Positions 26,100 through 37,200 of a stretch of 64,000 nucleotides of DNA are shown here, one piece after another. Numbering within the stretch: position 1 is the first letter of the stretch; every line of letters begins with the position of its first letter. Under the pieces are notes generated by a model, which was given only the letters and a program-made list of their open reading frames with translations, was not told the DNA's origin and did no database searches. The DNA is from Acidobacteriota bacterium (GTDB taxonomy: Bacteria; Acidobacteriota; Blastocatellia; UBA7656). A program made the translations under genes and the position numbers. The DNA is taken from the NCBI GenBank assembly GCA_040754075.1, contig JBFMDH010000004.1, positions 124,001 to 188,000 of the forward strand, in the 5' to 3' direction.

Positions 26100-26651
26100 A
26101 TTAGTAGCTTTCAACGCAGAGGTTTTCGAGACAGACGCCCTGAGCCGTCCGTGCGCATCAACGAACGCATCAGAGCGCGGGAGATTCGCGTCATTGATGA
26201 AGAGGGCAATCAATTGGGGATTAAAAGCCCACAGGACGCTCTTCGCATCGCTCAGGAAAAAGGGCTTGACCTGGTCGAAATTGCGCCGCAGGCTCAACCG
26301 CCGGTTTGCAAAATTATCAACTTTGGCAAATGGCAGTACGAGCAGAAGAAGAAGCAGAAAGAAGCCAAAGCCAAACAGACCTACATCGTCGTTAAAGAGG
26401 TCAAATTCCGTCCCGGCACCGATGAGCATGACTACCAATTCAAAAAGAACAATGCTATCAAAATGCTGCAAGAGGGCGACAAGGTAAAAGGCACGGTGCA
26501 TTTTCGCGGGCGCGAAATCACTCATAAAAATCTGGGTATCGCGTTACTCGAACGCCTCGAAAAAGACCTTGAGCCGTATGGAACTGCTGAGGTCAAACCG
26601 AAACTTGAAGGCATGAATATGTTCATCATGTTCGCGCCCAAGAAAAAATGA
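26100..26651 (+). CDS. infC: Translation initiation factor IF-3, ATT start codon
   Basis: The frame runs from ATT at 26100 to the stop at 26651, giving 183 residues, the normal IF-3 length. An in-frame TAG at 26094-26096 closes the frame upstream, and GGGAGG lies 7 bp before ATT. The N-terminus [15 protein letters not shown], then [20 protein letters not shown], is conserved IF-3 sequence, so the internal GTG at 26151 would lose real protein. IF-3 binds the 30S subunit and discriminates against non-standard starts. The AUU start is a known autoregulatory device in E. coli infC. rpmI, rplT and pheS follow in order. Confidence 0.93.
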   Translation: MSSFQRRGFRDRRPEPSVRINERIRAREIRVIDEEGNQLGIKSPQDALRIAQEKGLDLVEIAPQAQPPVCKIINFGKWQYEQKKKQKEAKAKQTYIVVKEVKFRPGTDEHDYQFKKNNAIKMLQEGDKVKGTVHFRGREITHKNLGIALLERLEKDLEPYGTAEVKPKLEGMNMFIMFAPKKK

Positions 26652-26734
26652 TTTTTGAGAATTCAGCAGCCAGAATGGGAATTGCTCCTATTTAATTCTG
26701 TCTCCTGACTTCTGCAACTTTTTAGGAGGAAATA

Positions 26735-26938
26735 ATGCCGAAACTGAAAACCCATAAAGGAGCGGCGAAGCGCTTTCGCCTGACCGCTACGGGAAAAGTG
26801 AAACGCGGTCATTCGCACGCGCGTCACATCTTGACCAAGAAAACCGCTAAACGGAAACGCGTTCTCGATATTGATGTTTTAGTTGCCTCTGCCGATGAGC
26901 AGTTGGTAAAGAAGATGCTTCCATACGGACGTGGTTAA
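26735..26938 (+). CDS. rpmI: 50S ribosomal protein L35
   Basis: This 67-residue basic protein ([20 protein letters not shown], then [20 protein letters not shown]) is a textbook L35, preceded by AGGAGG. It is a large-subunit protein in the standard infC-rpmI-rplT order. Confidence 0.97.
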   Translation: MPKLKTHKGAAKRFRLTATGKVKRGHSHARHILTKKTAKRKRVLDIDVLVASADEQLVKKMLPYGRG

Positions 26939-27029
26939 TATGGTTATTTGCAATTTTATTCGATTCGCGTGGGTTGAGATTGCCGATGCTGAATTAAAGC
27001 AGTGACTGACCAAGCACTGGCTTTAATCC

Positions 27030-27057
27030 GCAATTTGCAATCCGCAATCCGCAATTA
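27030..27057. repeat. Tandem GCAATCC-type heptamers before rplT
   Basis: About four 7-bp words (CCGCAAT/GCAATCC, one variant GCAATTT) run in tandem directly before the ribosome binding site of rplT. It resembles a single arm of the palindromic elements seen elsewhere in the window. Confidence 0.7.
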
Positions 27058-27069
27058 AAGGAGGGAATT

Positions 27070-27453
27070 ATGCCTCGCGCAAAACGTGGTAATAAAAGAT
27101 TACTTAAAAGAAAAGGGATTTTAGATTTAGCTCGCGGCTATCGCGGGACGAAGAGCAAACTCTATCGTCACGCCAAAGAACAGGTCGAGCGTTCATTAAA
27201 TTTTGCTTTTACCGGTCGCAAACTTAAAAAACGCGATTTTCGTTCATTGTGGATCGTTCGCATCGGCGCAGCGGCGCGCGCCAACGGCTTGAATTACAGC
27301 CAGTTGATGCACGGCTTGAAACTTGCTGAAATTAACCTTGACCGTAAAGTGCTCGCCGATTTGGCGGTCAATGAACCGGCGGCATTTACCGAAGTCGCAG
27401 GCAAAGCCAAGCAGGCAATTGAATCCAATCGCGCCGCCGCCCCGACGGCTTAG
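27070..27453 (+). CDS. rplT: 50S ribosomal protein L20
   Basis: This 127-residue protein opens [20 protein letters not shown] and contains [41 protein letters not shown] and [25 protein letters not shown], all L20 signatures. It is needed for early 50S assembly and in several bacteria represses its own operon. A hairpin (ATTAAAGC and GGCTTTAAT around 26993-27030) and tandem GCAATCC words precede the AAAGGAGGG ribosome binding site. The Ala-rich C-terminal tail slightly exceeds the usual ~118 residues. Confidence 0.97.
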   Translation: MPRAKRGNKRLLKRKGILDLARGYRGTKSKLYRHAKEQVERSLNFAFTGRKLKKRDFRSLWIVRIGAAARANGLNYSQLMHGLKLAEINLDRKVLADLAVNEPAAFTEVAGKAKQAIESNRAAAPTA

Positions 27454-27470
27454 CGCAGAAGCAATAAGAA

Positions 27471-27558
27471 AACTGAAAAGGCAAAGGCGAAAGCACCAAT
27501 CAAGACGGAAATCGGCGACTACCGAATCCTCTTAAACTTTTGCCTCTTGCCTTTTTGT
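27471..27558. repeat. Inverted repeat between rplT and pheS
   Basis: AAAAGGCAAAGGCGAAAG near 27476 pairs with CTTTTGCCTCTTGCCTTTTT near 27537. This is a degenerate version of the AAAAGGC palindromes at 19.7 and 56.8 kb. Confidence 0.7.
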
Positions 27559-27580
27559 TTTTTAATCAGCGAAGACAACT

Positions 27581-28606
27581 ATGGATGAAAAACTCTCACA
27601 AATTCGCGAACAATTCTTAACCGATGCCGAAGCTGTTACCACCCCCGACGCCTTAACCGCGTTGCGCGATAAATATCTCGGTCGCAAATCGGGACTCATC
27701 ACCGCCGAGCGCAAACGCATTGGCAGCATTGCCGCCGAGGCGCGCGCTCAGTTTGGCGCAGAGGTCAACGAGGTCAGCAACGAAGTTGAAGCGAAGATCA
27801 CGGAATTAACCGAAAAATTTGCCGCCGCTGCCGAAGCCGCGGCGCTTGAACGCGAAAAGATTGATGTCACCTTGCCCGGCGCAAAAGTTCAACGCGGGCA
27901 TCTGCATCCGATTACGCTGCTTCGGCAACGTATCGAAGATATCTTCGTGTCGATGGGCTACACGGTTGAAGACGGCCCGGAAATCGAAACCAGTTTTTAT
28001 AATTTCGATGCTCTGAATATTGCGCCGGGACATCCGGCGCGCGATTCTGCCGATACCTTTTATGTGTCGGGCGATTTGGCTCTGCGCTCTCAAACATCGA
28101 CCATTCAGATTCACGCGATGCAAAAGCGCAAACCGCCGGTTCGGGTGATTGCGCCCGGTCGCGTATTCCGAAGAGATACGCCTGACCCGACGCACAATCC
28201 GATGTTCTTTCAACTCGAAGGCTTGACGGTTGACCGCAACATCACGATGGCCGATTTGAAAGGCACGCTTGAACAATTCGTGCGCGCCATGTTTGGCGCG
28301 GATATTGTGACGCGCTTTCGCCCGTCATACTTTCCGTTCACCGAACCTTCAGCCGAAGTCGATTTTCGTTGTTACGGATGCGGTGGCAACGGCTGTCGTT
28401 TGTGCAAAGGTTCGGGCTGGATTGAACTCGGCGGCAGCGGCATGGTGCATCCCAATGTGTTGAGAGCTGTTGATATTGACCCCGAAGAGTATTCGGGATT
28501 CGCCTTCGGTTTGGGTATAGACCGCATGGCAGCGCGTATGTATGACATTGATGACATACGCCTACTCTATGAAAATGATGTGCGCTTCCTTGAGCAATTC
28601 GCTTGA
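27581..28606 (+). CDS. pheS: Phenylalanyl-tRNA synthetase alpha chain
   Basis: This 341-residue class II synthetase subunit has an N-terminal coiled coil (about 1-85, [20 protein letters not shown]), then [19 protein letters not shown]. The motif 2 region is [20 protein letters not shown] near 187, followed by [26 protein letters not shown] and motif 3 [22 protein letters not shown]. It forms the catalytic subunit of the alpha2beta2 enzyme with PheT. An unusual feature is a Cys-rich patch ([17 protein letters not shown]) near 266-282, as in many bacterial PheS. The usual partner pheT is 2.7 kb away, separated by three extra genes. Confidence 0.96.
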   Translation: MDEKLSQIREQFLTDAEAVTTPDALTALRDKYLGRKSGLITAERKRIGSIAAEARAQFGAEVNEVSNEVEAKITELTEKFAAAAEAAALEREKIDVTLPGAKVQRGHLHPITLLRQRIEDIFVSMGYTVEDGPEIETSFYNFDALNIAPGHPARDSADTFYVSGDLALRSQTSTIQIHAMQKRKPPVRVIAPGRVFRRDTPDPTHNPMFFQLEGLTVDRNITMADLKGTLEQFVRAMFGADIVTRFRPSYFPFTEPSAEVDFRCYGCGGNGCRLCKGSGWIELGGSGMVHPNVLRAVDIDPEEYSGFAFGLGIDRMAARMYDIDDIRLLYENDVRFLEQFA

Positions 28607-28620
28607 AAGGTTGACGATTG

Positions 28621-29016
28621 ATGATACCGGTAGGCGATCTCAAGAAAATTGCCAAGGGTCGATTGCTGGATGCTGATGCGCTATTCCAATCCGGTCGATA
28701 TGATGGCGCGATTTACCTGTGTGGTTATGCTGTAGAAATTGCTTTGAAAGCGCGTATCTGTCGGATTTTGAAGTGGACGGGCTATCCATCGACACGCAAG
28801 GAGTTTGAAGGTTATCAGAGTTTTCGTACTCATGATCTGGATATTCTTCTTCATCTATCAGGAGCCGAGTCTAATATTAAAACCAAATATTTCGCTGAAT
28901 GGTCAGTAGTAGCTACCTGGAAATCTGATATGCGCTATCGCCCGATTGGTAGCGCGACTGCCCAGGATGCGATGGATATGTTAAAATCAGCCAAAACGAT
29001 TGTGGTTGCTCTATGA
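28621..29016 (+). CDS. HEPN-domain protein, likely toxin-antitoxin-type module
   Basis: This ~131-residue helical protein contains ADALFQSGRYDGAIYLCGYAVEIALKARIC, the typical HEPN helix pair. FRTHDLDILLHLSG near 77-90 follows, with Arg and His residues placed as in HEPN RNase/TA proteins. The ATG at 28621 is preferred over TTG at 28618. It overlaps the next gene by ATGA, so the two are translationally coupled. HEPN proteins commonly act as RNase toxins paired with an antitoxin. The pair interrupts pheS-pheT, a strongly conserved gene couple, which points to insertion by transfer. Confidence 0.78.
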   Translation: MIPVGDLKKIAKGRLLDADALFQSGRYDGAIYLCGYAVEIALKARICRILKWTGYPSTRKEFEGYQSFRTHDLDILLHLSGAESNIKTKYFAEWSVVATWKSDMRYRPIGSATAQDAMDMLKSAKTIVVAL

Positions 29017-29405
29017 TTCAATTAGAAAAGTTTCGTAAAGTCATGAATCAGGTCGCCGCTGAAAAAGGCGATTTTCTTCTCTTTGGTTTTTTTCTGAGTG
29101 AAGAACCTCAAGACAAATTGGATTTGGTCATCTCATCCCCTTGGCTGGAAAAGGGGAAATTAAAAGCGCTAAGTGAATTTGTTGAGAAAATGTCTTCAAT
29201 TGTTGGTCAAAAAGATGTCTTGGCTTTATCGAAAATTGTGACATTGAATCACGATGACCCGCATCTACAGGCTATTTTAAAAACGGTTCAGGTTGAGAAT
29301 GGCTTGGTTGTGCTTCAAGATACGAATCTGTTTGGATTAGAAGTAAAACAGGCATACATCCTTCAAGCAAAAAAACTAAAGGACCCCGCGCAACATGTCG
29401 CGTAA
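29013..29405 (+). CDS. Uncharacterised partner of the HEPN protein
   Basis: This 130-residue protein is coupled to the HEPN gene by an ATGA overlap. Its sequence (GDFLLFGFFLSEEPQDKLDLVISSPW, then KLKALSEFVEKMSSIVGQKDVL, then strands VENGLVVLQD) suggests an alpha/beta fold. The usual partner of HEPN toxins is a minimal nucleotidyltransferase with a GSxARG motif, but I see no such motif. It may be a degenerate nucleotidyltransferase or a different antitoxin type. The assignment rests on gene context only. Confidence 0.55.
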   Translation: MIQLEKFRKVMNQVAAEKGDFLLFGFFLSEEPQDKLDLVISSPWLEKGKLKALSEFVEKMSSIVGQKDVLALSKIVTLNHDDPHLQAILKTVQVENGLVVLQDTNLFGLEVKQAYILQAKKLKDPAQHVA

Positions 29406-29531
29406 GAGACAATCCCAACACCTACAATGTGCATTGCTTTGGTTGACGGGGCAGGCTGACTTGGCGTTATTGAGTCGAATCGGAAGATATCACCTTGTAA
29501 TACTCAATTAGTCTTTGGAAAGAGAGGGAAA

Positions 29532-31265
29532 ATGGCTGTCAAACCGAACGGTTCATTGGATAAAACGATTTTGATTCTGGGTGCGCCGGGACTCGTCGGC
29601 GCACAGGTTACACGACATGTTGCCCACGAACTGCATCCCGCAAAAATTGTGGTGTCAGCCTTACTTGAAAAAGAGATTGTCGATTTCGTCAAAGAGATTA
29701 AAAGCGAATTTCCTGAAATCACCTTTAAAGGCGAATACGGAAATATCTTCGTGCGTTCGGAACTTGCCAAAAGCGCGCGCCCTGAACTCATGCGCAATGC
29801 CGGAAATCGTCGCAAACTTTACGACGATTTATTCGGCGCGTTTTCGGAAACCTATAAAAATTCCGAACTCGTTCGCCTCATCAAATCCTATAAACCCGAT
29901 GTCATTATCGATTGCGTCAACACCGCGACCGGCATCAGTTACCAGGATGTTGATACCAGCGCCAAAGAGGTACGCAAAGATATTGACGCGCTGCATGACA
30001 AATTAAACCGCAAAGATTTTGAATCATTCGGTGAAGAGTACCGAGAAATTGAACGCGATATTGAGGGCTTACTGGTTTCGCAAGCCATCCCGCAACTCAT
30101 TCGCCATATTCGCATCTTTCATCGCGCTATGGTCGAATACAAAACCCGGCTTTATGTAAAAGTCGGAACCACCGGAACCGGCGGCATGGGATTAAACATT
30201 CCCTACACTCACGGCGAAGATAAACCCTCTGCGCAATTGATGTCGAAATCCTCTGTCGGTTTTGCGCAAACCGGGTTGATGTTTTTGATGGCGCGCACAC
30301 CCGACGGACCCATCGTTAAAGAAATCAAACCCGGCGCGATGATTGGCTATAAAAAAGTCGTCAGTCAACCGCTTCGCCGTCATATGAAATATGTGCCGAA
30401 AAGTTTTTCACTCAGCGAAAGACTCGACTTGCATTTGCCCAAAGAGGAATTCAAAAACCTCGGCAAACTTGAAATGGTCGGCGTCGATACCGGTGAAAAC
30501 GGCTTTTTCGCGCGCGGCGAATTTGAAGCGGTCACCTCCATCAATCAAATGGAATTCGTCACTCCCGAAGAGATTGCTCACGCGGTTGTCTTGGAAATCA
30601 AAGGCAGCAACACCGGGCTTGATGTGATTGCCGCAATCGACAGCGCAGTAATGAAACCGAGTTATCGCGCCGGTTATTTGCGGGCTTCGGCAATCGAAGC
30701 CATGAAACAACTCGAACGGCAAAAAAATTCGCCATCGATTGCCACAGGCGAACTCGGACCCGCGAAACTTTCCAAGCAGCTTTATGAAGCCTATCTGCTG
30801 TATAAAATTTCGCAGGACATTGAAAACGCGCAACCCGGCTCCTTGCAATCCATCATCAGTCACGATGCCAAAGAGTTATCGGAAAAGTTGAACAAATACT
30901 TGGAATGGAATGATGATTTGCGCAATACCATCATTTCGATTGGCATTCCGATTCTTTTGCCCGCAGGCGACCAACTGATTCGCGGTCCCTATATCAAAAT
31001 CCCCGAATACGCCGGTGAAGCAAGCATTGAAATTAAAAGCGGCAACATTGATACGTGGGCGGATGCCGGATGGGTTGATTTGCGCGCCAAAAATATCAAA
31101 CGCTGGCAGGAGCGTTTCAAGAAGATGTTGAAATCGGCGATGACCATTCACCTGCAAGGTTCCGCAGGCATCACTATGGAAGCCTATCGCAGCGAAGAGA
31201 TTCGCATCGGCGAAGTGGTCGGCTGGATTTTTAATAACGAAGAAAAGGGCTACAGGATTAAATAG
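29532..31265 (+). CDS. Unknown Rossmann-fold protein between pheS and pheT
   Basis: This 577-residue protein opens with [21 protein letters not shown], a dinucleotide-binding GxxGxxG-like turn, and later has [13 protein letters not shown], resembling an extended short-chain dehydrogenase N-half. The middle ([23 protein letters not shown], then [23 protein letters not shown]) and C-terminal parts match nothing I recognise. No membrane segment or signal is visible, so it is cytoplasmic. It ends 2 bp before pheT and is probably co-transcribed with it. I would call it NAD(P)-binding only tentatively; substrate and role are unknown. Confidence 0.6.
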   Translation: MAVKPNGSLDKTILILGAPGLVGAQVTRHVAHELHPAKIVVSALLEKEIVDFVKEIKSEFPEITFKGEYGNIFVRSELAKSARPELMRNAGNRRKLYDDLFGAFSETYKNSELVRLIKSYKPDVIIDCVNTATGISYQDVDTSAKEVRKDIDALHDKLNRKDFESFGEEYREIERDIEGLLVSQAIPQLIRHIRIFHRAMVEYKTRLYVKVGTTGTGGMGLNIPYTHGEDKPSAQLMSKSSVGFAQTGLMFLMARTPDGPIVKEIKPGAMIGYKKVVSQPLRRHMKYVPKSFSLSERLDLHLPKEEFKNLGKLEMVGVDTGENGFFARGEFEAVTSINQMEFVTPEEIAHAVVLEIKGSNTGLDVIAAIDSAVMKPSYRAGYLRASAIEAMKQLERQKNSPSIATGELGPAKLSKQLYEAYLLYKISQDIENAQPGSLQSIISHDAKELSEKLNKYLEWNDDLRNTIISIGIPILLPAGDQLIRGPYIKIPEYAGEASIEIKSGNIDTWADAGWVDLRAKNIKRWQERFKKMLKSAMTIHLQGSAGITMEAYRSEEIRIGEVVGWIFNNEEKGYRIK

Positions 31266-31267
31266 GC

Positions 31268-33316
31268 ATGAAGATTAGTTACAACTGGCTCAGCGAACTT
31301 GTCGAAATTAATTTATCTCCCAGAGAACTCGCTGAAAAATTGACCATGATTGGTTTCGCGGTTGATGCCGTCGAAGCGCACGGCGACGACCACATTCTGG
31401 AAATCGATTTAACCTCGAATCGCCCCGACGCGCTTTGTCATTTAGGTATCGCGCGCGAAACGGCGCTGGTATGCGGCACCGCACTGAAACCGATTAACCT
31501 TGAACTCAAAGAGAGCGATGAAGCCGTCGAAGATTTCGCGGCGATTGAAATTCACTCGGAAGACCTCTGTCCGCGATATGCGGCACGCATTGTGCGCGGC
31601 GTCAAAGTCGGACAGTCGCCCGCGTGGTTGGTGAAAAAGCTTGAAGCCGTCGGACAGCGTTCGGTCAATAACATCGCAGACATTTCCAACTATGTGATGT
31701 TTGAAATGGGGCAACCCAATCACGCTTTTGATTTGAATACCCTGCACGATAGAAAAATCATTGTGCGTCGCGCGCGCGCCGGCGAAAAAATTCAGACGCT
31801 TGATGGCATTGAACGCGAACTCACAACCGAAATGTGCGTCATTGCGGATGCCGCGAGAGCCGTGGCGATTGGCGGCGTGATGGGCGGCGAAGAGACCGAA
31901 ATCAGCGCCCAGACAACCGACGTTTTAATCGAAAGCGCCTATTTCAATCCGGCTTCGATTCGCGCCACGGCGAAAGCCTTAGGCATGGGAACCGAAGCGT
32001 CTTATCGTTATGAGCGCGGCATGGACTTTGATTCGCAAGTCGCGGTTGCCGACCGTGTCGCGCAACTCATCGCGGAAATTGCCGGCGGCGAAATTTTAAA
32101 AGGCGTGATTGATGTTTATCCCAAACGCATTGAACGCGACCCGGTTTTATTGCGCGAAGCGCGCATCGAGAAACTCACGGGTTTGCGCGTCGATTTGGAA
32201 CGCGCCGAACAGATTTTAAACGGCTTGCAATTCACGGTCGCGGCGTTTGCCGATAAGCGCGAATTGCTGGCGGTGGCACCGAGTTTTCGCATAGATATTG
32301 CGCGTGAAGAGGATTTGGTTGAAGAGGTGGCGCGCCATTTCGGTTATGAACACATTGCGACGACGTTGCCGGATTCCGTAGAAGCGGGCAAATATCTCGA
32401 CAGTGAACAACGCCGTCGCGCGGCGCGCAATACGATGATTGATGCGGGCTTTAATGAAGCGATTTCTTTCAGTTTCGTAAACGGTGAAAGCGATGCGATT
32501 TTTCGCGTCGAAAAAGAGACCACCCCGAAACTCGAAAATCCCATTGATGTGAACGAAGCTGAGATGCGCGCTTCGTTGATGACCGGATTGCTCGGCGCTT
32601 TGCAACGGAATTTTTTTCACGGACGCAGAGATGTGAAACTCTTTGAACTCGGTCGGGTGTTCAACTCGAAGAGCGAAGGCGAACGTCCCGATGAGCGTGA
32701 AATATTGGGACTGGTGATGAGTGGCGCGTTCATACCAGACGCCTGGCGCAGCAATCGCCAGATTGATTTTTATGATTTGAAAGGGGTGATGGAATCGGTT
32801 TTAGGAAGTTTGCGCGTCTCAGGCTTTACAATTGAGCGTTCAAGTGTAGAATACCTGCATCCTGGACAGTCTGCGGAGTTGAACAAAGACGGGATGGTGA
32901 TTGCGCGATTCGGTCGCCTGCATCCCAAAGTCGCTGCGCTGTATAAATTCCGCCAGCCTGTTTACGTCGGCGAAATTGAATTCGGAAAGTTAATGGAATT
33001 TGCCGACGATGAAGTGCGCTATAAGCCGTTGCCGAAATTCCCTGGTATTTCTCGTGATATTTCAGCGTTGTTGCCGGATACGGTTTCTTGGGGCGAAATC
33101 GACAGGGCAATCAAAGAACTTGGCATAGGTGAAATTGAATCGGTTGCGGTCTTTGATATGTACAAAGGCAAAGAGATGCAGGAAGGCACGCGGTCACTGG
33201 CGTTCCGCGTCGTCTATCGCAGTGACGAGCGGACGTTGACCGATGAGGAAGTATCGCAGATGCATCAACGCATACGGGATTTGATGGAGCAGGGTTTCAG
33301 CGCACAACTACGATAA
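31268..33316 (+). CDS. pheT: Phenylalanyl-tRNA synthetase beta chain, short form
   Basis: This 682-residue protein starts [20 protein letters not shown] and reaches [20 protein letters not shown] at about residue 39, where longer PheT proteins carry a ~110-residue OB-fold tRNA-binding domain. That domain is absent, which explains the length of 682 versus about 800. The B3/4 editing domain ([22 protein letters not shown]), the B5 DNA-binding-like domain, the core (SFSFVNGES) and the C-terminal anticodon-binding FDX-ACB domain ([13 protein letters not shown] to [16 protein letters not shown]) are all present. It partners PheS. Confidence 0.95.
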   Translation: MKISYNWLSELVEINLSPRELAEKLTMIGFAVDAVEAHGDDHILEIDLTSNRPDALCHLGIARETALVCGTALKPINLELKESDEAVEDFAAIEIHSEDLCPRYAARIVRGVKVGQSPAWLVKKLEAVGQRSVNNIADISNYVMFEMGQPNHAFDLNTLHDRKIIVRRARAGEKIQTLDGIERELTTEMCVIADAARAVAIGGVMGGEETEISAQTTDVLIESAYFNPASIRATAKALGMGTEASYRYERGMDFDSQVAVADRVAQLIAEIAGGEILKGVIDVYPKRIERDPVLLREARIEKLTGLRVDLERAEQILNGLQFTVAAFADKRELLAVAPSFRIDIAREEDLVEEVARHFGYEHIATTLPDSVEAGKYLDSEQRRRAARNTMIDAGFNEAISFSFVNGESDAIFRVEKETTPKLENPIDVNEAEMRASLMTGLLGALQRNFFHGRRDVKLFELGRVFNSKSEGERPDEREILGLVMSGAFIPDAWRSNRQIDFYDLKGVMESVLGSLRVSGFTIERSSVEYLHPGQSAELNKDGMVIARFGRLHPKVAALYKFRQPVYVGEIEFGKLMEFADDEVRYKPLPKFPGISRDISALLPDTVSWGEIDRAIKELGIGEIESVAVFDMYKGKEMQEGTRSLAFRVVYRSDERTLTDEEVSQMHQRIRDLMEQGFSAQLR

Positions 33317-33320
33317 CAGA

Positions 33321-33402
33321 ATTGCGGATTGCAGATTGCGGAATGCGGATTTGAGAAAATCGTTTTTTCAATTCGCAATCCGCAATTCACCATCCGCAAT
33401 CC
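33321..33402. repeat. Inverted repeat of ATTGCGG heptamers between pheT and the zapB-like gene
   Basis: The left arm at 33321-33350 is four variants of ATTGCGG. The right arm at about 33371-33402 has the complementary CGCAATC words. The arms pair with few mismatches around a ~20-nt loop. Confidence 0.88.
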
Positions 33403-33416
33403 GAAGGGGGCATTCA

Positions 33417-33713
33417 GTGAGTAGCGGCATCTACGGACTCGAAAAGTTCGCCAATCTCGAAGACAAAATTTACCGCACGATAGAGCAGTTCAAACGTGAA
33501 CGCCAGTTGCGCGAATCCCTCGAACGCGAAGTTCTCACCCTCAGACAAGAAACCAAACAACTTGGCGAAGAAAAGGAACGGCTCGAATTGCAGGTTGAGC
33601 GATTGCTCAATGAACGCGATACCATTAAGCTCAAAATCGAAGCCATGCTCGACGCGATTGCGATGCTGGATTTGGATACGGCGGAAACCCTCAAAAAAGA
33701 GTTATCGCATTAA
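33417..33713 (+). CDS. Coiled-coil ZapB-like cell-division protein
   Basis: I choose GTG at 33417, with AAGGGGG upstream; the longer frame from 33336 would translate the palindromic repeat. The 98-residue product is almost wholly a coiled coil (FKRERQLRESLEREVLTLRQ through LEKKE-type heptads to LDTAETLKKELSH). Its size, coiled-coil content and position directly before zapA suggest a ZapB-like FtsZ-ring factor. It may instead be an unrelated coiled-coil protein. Confidence 0.65.
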   Translation: MSSGIYGLEKFANLEDKIYRTIEQFKRERQLRESLEREVLTLRQETKQLGEEKERLELQVERLLNERDTIKLKIEAMLDAIAMLDLDTAETLKKELSH

Positions 33714-33769
33714 TCCAAAGTTGTACGCAGGATTTAGCTTCCCAACATCAAACAATAAAGATTGTCATT

Positions 33770-34084
33770 ATGGAAGAAAATCTAACCTATTCACATAAAG
33801 TCGTCATCTACAACCAGACCTATAATCTACGCAGTCAGCATGAACCGGAATACATCAATGAACTGGCAGCCCACGTCAACCGCCGCATGAATGAAATTGC
33901 CAGCCAGACCATGACCGTCGATTCACTGCGAGTGGCGATTCTTGCGGCATTGCAAATCGCCGACGAACTTTATCAATCGCGTCAGGAGATGCGCGATACC
34001 GAAAACGAAATCGTTGAACGCAGCGCCCGTTATGCGGAAATCCTCGACCAATTCCTGCGTACCGACGTCATCGTTCCGAAATAA
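33770..34084 (+). CDS. zapA: Cell division protein ZapA
   Basis: This 104-residue protein has the ZapA pattern: HKVVIYNQTYNLRSQHEPEYINELAAHVNRRMNEIA, then SLRVAILAALQIADELYQSRQEM and a C-terminal coiled coil. ZapA bundles FtsZ filaments at midcell. It follows pheT and a ZapB-like gene, a conserved neighbourhood in many phyla. Confidence 0.9.
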   Translation: MEENLTYSHKVVIYNQTYNLRSQHEPEYINELAAHVNRRMNEIASQTMTVDSLRVAILAALQIADELYQSRQEMRDTENEIVERSARYAEILDQFLRTDVIVPK

Positions 34085-34228
34085 TCATTCGGTTTTCGGT
34101 CACTCAATTCATTAATCGTTTTCAATTCCCTTGCTCATTGACAGTCTGATTGTCAATGGATGCCAGCCAGCGCCAATACAAAACGCTAAATCATGCATCG
34201 TTTGACGCGCCCTTTCCGTCATGCCTAA

Positions 34229-34281
34229 TCGTAAGGTGCTCGAATACTCCTATCCTCAGCCGGTATTCGAGAATTCACTGG
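34229..34281. promoter_or_regulatory. Perfect 9-bp hairpin in the leader of the patatin-like gene
   Basis: CTCGAATAC (34239-34247) and GTATTCGAG (34263-34271) pair perfectly around a 15-nt loop. GTG/CAC can extend the stem after a small bulge. It ends about 10 bp before GGGAGG, the ribosome binding site of the next gene, so it could affect translation. Another hairpin (ATTGACA and TGTCAAT) lies near 34137-34157. Confidence 0.45.
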
Positions 34282-34294
34282 GAGGTCACGCGCC

Positions 34295-37200
34295 ATGCCT
34301 GGAAAAGTTTTGTTCATTGTCAATGAATACCTGGAAGTCACAGAAGAGCAATTCTTGCCAAATCATGAAGGCGACCAGGCAATCAGCGAACGATTAAAGA
34401 AAATCGGTTTTGATGTCGAGCTTGCCAACGAGCAATCGTTGCCGGCTTATCTCACAGACGCGGATAAACTGCTCAAAACCGAATTGATTTTTGTTTCCTC
34501 AACCGCCATTGCCAAAACCGACCTGCCAAAAGCCACCGAATTAACTGCAAAACTGATAGACCTGCCGCTGCCGATTATCGTTATGGGCGAACATCTGCTT
34601 GCCGGTATGAAGATGTGCGCGACAACCGATTTGGTGTTTGATTCCCACGGCTCAAATTCGGTCAAAATTCTTGACCCGTCCAATATGATGGCGCGGGGAT
34701 TGAGCGGCATCGTATCGGTCAGTCGCGAACCCATCAAGGACGCGGTCATCAATTTGTATCGCGCCGATGTGGTCGTCGCTTCGATTAACAATGGCGGCAA
34801 TAAAGCCTTTCTTTTCGGCTATCGCACCGGAAGCAAAATGCATGGCGGCACCATTGCTCCAGCCAGACGAGTCGGCATTATGTTCAGCGCGGAAATTGCC
34901 CGCAATGCAAAAGAGGGCGGCTGGTTGCTGTTTGAAGGGGCGATTGATTGGGCGACGAAAGCCAGCGCCTTTGCTGATGTCTTTCGCGCCGAGTGGCGGG
35001 AAATTCAAGAGCGTCGCCGCCAGCATCAGATGTCGCAAGAGGCAGAAAAAAATTATCCGCCGAAAAATCTTGTGGGGCTTGCTTTATCTGGCGGCGGCAT
35101 TCGCAGCGCGACCTTTTCTCTCGGATTATTACAGAAATTTCAAGAGTACAATTTGCTGCGAATTTTTGATTATCTTTCGACGGTTTCCGGTGGTGGATAC
35201 GTCGGCGGTTGGTGGAGCGCCTGGCTTTCGCGAAGTGAAACGAAAGTCGGTTTCCACGAAGATGAGCGACAGGCAGTTCGCGCGCCGCAGGATGGCGTCA
35301 GCCCGTTGTTTCCGCAACCTGAACGCATCGAACCGGCAAGGATTTCCAAATACCTGAAAGGTTACGAAAAGATAAAAGAGGGTTCGCTGAGCGCATCGCA
35401 AGACCCGATTCATCACCTCAGACTGTTCAGCAATTATTTAACTCCGCGAAAAGGTCTGCTGAGCGGCGATACCTGGCAGGCGGTATCGATGTTAATGAGA
35501 AACCTCATTCTCACCTGGGTGGTGTTGCTGCCGTTGCTGTTTTCATTTGTGCTGGTCGGGCAGTTCTATTTTGTTTTACAGAATAATTCATCGTCCGAGT
35601 TTCTGATTCCCTTTGAACAAGAGATTGCCCAGACCCAGCAGGCACTTGCAGCCTTGCCATCACAATATGCGCCGGAAAAAGAGGAAGTGAACCGCCTTGC
35701 GGATGAACAACTGCTTGAACTCGAAAACCGGAATTTGCCCAAGGGTGAATTTGAAAAAAATAAAGAGGAGATTGAGAGACAGCAAAAAAATGATTTAGCC
35801 GCGATTAATGATGCAGAAAGGGAACAGACCGAATTATTCACAGAAAAACAACGCCAACTGAAAACCAATTATCAAGCGGCGTTGATGAATCGTCTGGCGC
35901 TTGCCGCTTACCTGATTATTCCAATACTTATCTGGCTACTGGTGACCACAGCCTTCTGGTTGCGCGTGAATATCACCCCGCAATTTATTGACAAAATCGC
36001 GCACGCCATTCCCAGTGTGATTTTTTGGATGTTGATTGTCGGCGTGGTTTATTTAAGCGTGAATTTCACGAGCGGCAATTTTTCTCTTTCGGCTTATAAT
36101 CCGTTAAAACTTTTTCTGCAACTGCCGCCCTGGGTCATCGGTGTTTTACTGCTTATCTGGTTGGTGGTCTCCGGGATTTTATGGTGGCAATCTCTGCCCT
36201 TTGCTCAGAATAAACGCGAACGGGTAATGAGCCGATACGCCAAAGGCAATTTGCTGAGTTTGATTCTGACGCTCGGTTTAACCTTTATGGTGATGCTGGC
36301 GCTGGTGGCTTTGCAACGATTGGTCATCGTTTATGAAAACGGCGTTCCGCCAAAATTTTTCTGGCTGTTTTCGGCAATCATTCTGATTTCCGGCTGTCTA
36401 TGGTTTTACAGTTTGCCGCGCAAAGAGGATGAATGGGAGTGGCGCAAGTTGGTTCACGGAAACCGCATCGTCCGCTTGCAAACGACTTTGACGGTTTCAC
36501 TGGTTGGAGTGATTCTGGTGCTGGCGCTTTCCGGTTACGGATACGAAATTGCCGAATATATTTTTCGCAATCCAACCTCAAAGCAGACAATCACCGATTA
36601 TGTTGCCAAAGCCGGCGGCTGGATTGCGTTGATTGCTTCGATTGCCGGTTCCATCTTCACCGCCATCAAAAATTCACCGACCGGCGGGGAAGACAAACAT
36701 AAAGTCAGCGAGCCTTCGATGACCGCAAGATTGATTATCGCGCTCACCCCGCCACTGGTTTTGGTCTGCCTGGCGGTGGCATTTGCCTGGCTATCGCGCT
36801 GGATGTTGATTCGCTTTAAAGCTGACCAAGCCGGGTTCGTCGAAAAAATGCAGATTCCGATTGCGGTCTGTATCGTGCTCTATCTGTTTCTGGCAATCTA
36901 CGAAATTCGCGCCTGGAAAAAAATCGGCGCATTTTTAATCAGCCTCCTGTCTTTGCTGGTCACCGCAATCGTCGGTTGGTGGGCGATTAAATGGTTTCTC
37001 GGAGCGCAGCCGGAATTTAACTCGGAATCTGCTTGCTGGATGCCGTACTGTTACATCATTGGAACGCTGGGCGCAGGCATTGGATTACTGATTGTTTATC
37101 GCATACCCAATTCGATGCGCGGTCGGAAAATATTTTTAGGTTCGGTTGTGGTTCTGTTCTTTCTGATTTTCAGTTTATTAGCCAATAAAACCTCATTTGC

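Noticed and set aside
33336-33416. Upstream ATG for the ZapB-like gene
   Set aside because: It would translate the ATTGCGG palindrome; the GTG at 33417 has a better ribosome binding site and the coiled coil begins after it.
34085-34294. A 6S RNA gene, often found downstream of zapA
   Set aside because: I could not draw the long closing stems and central bubble of 6S RNA from this stretch; only local hairpins are seen.
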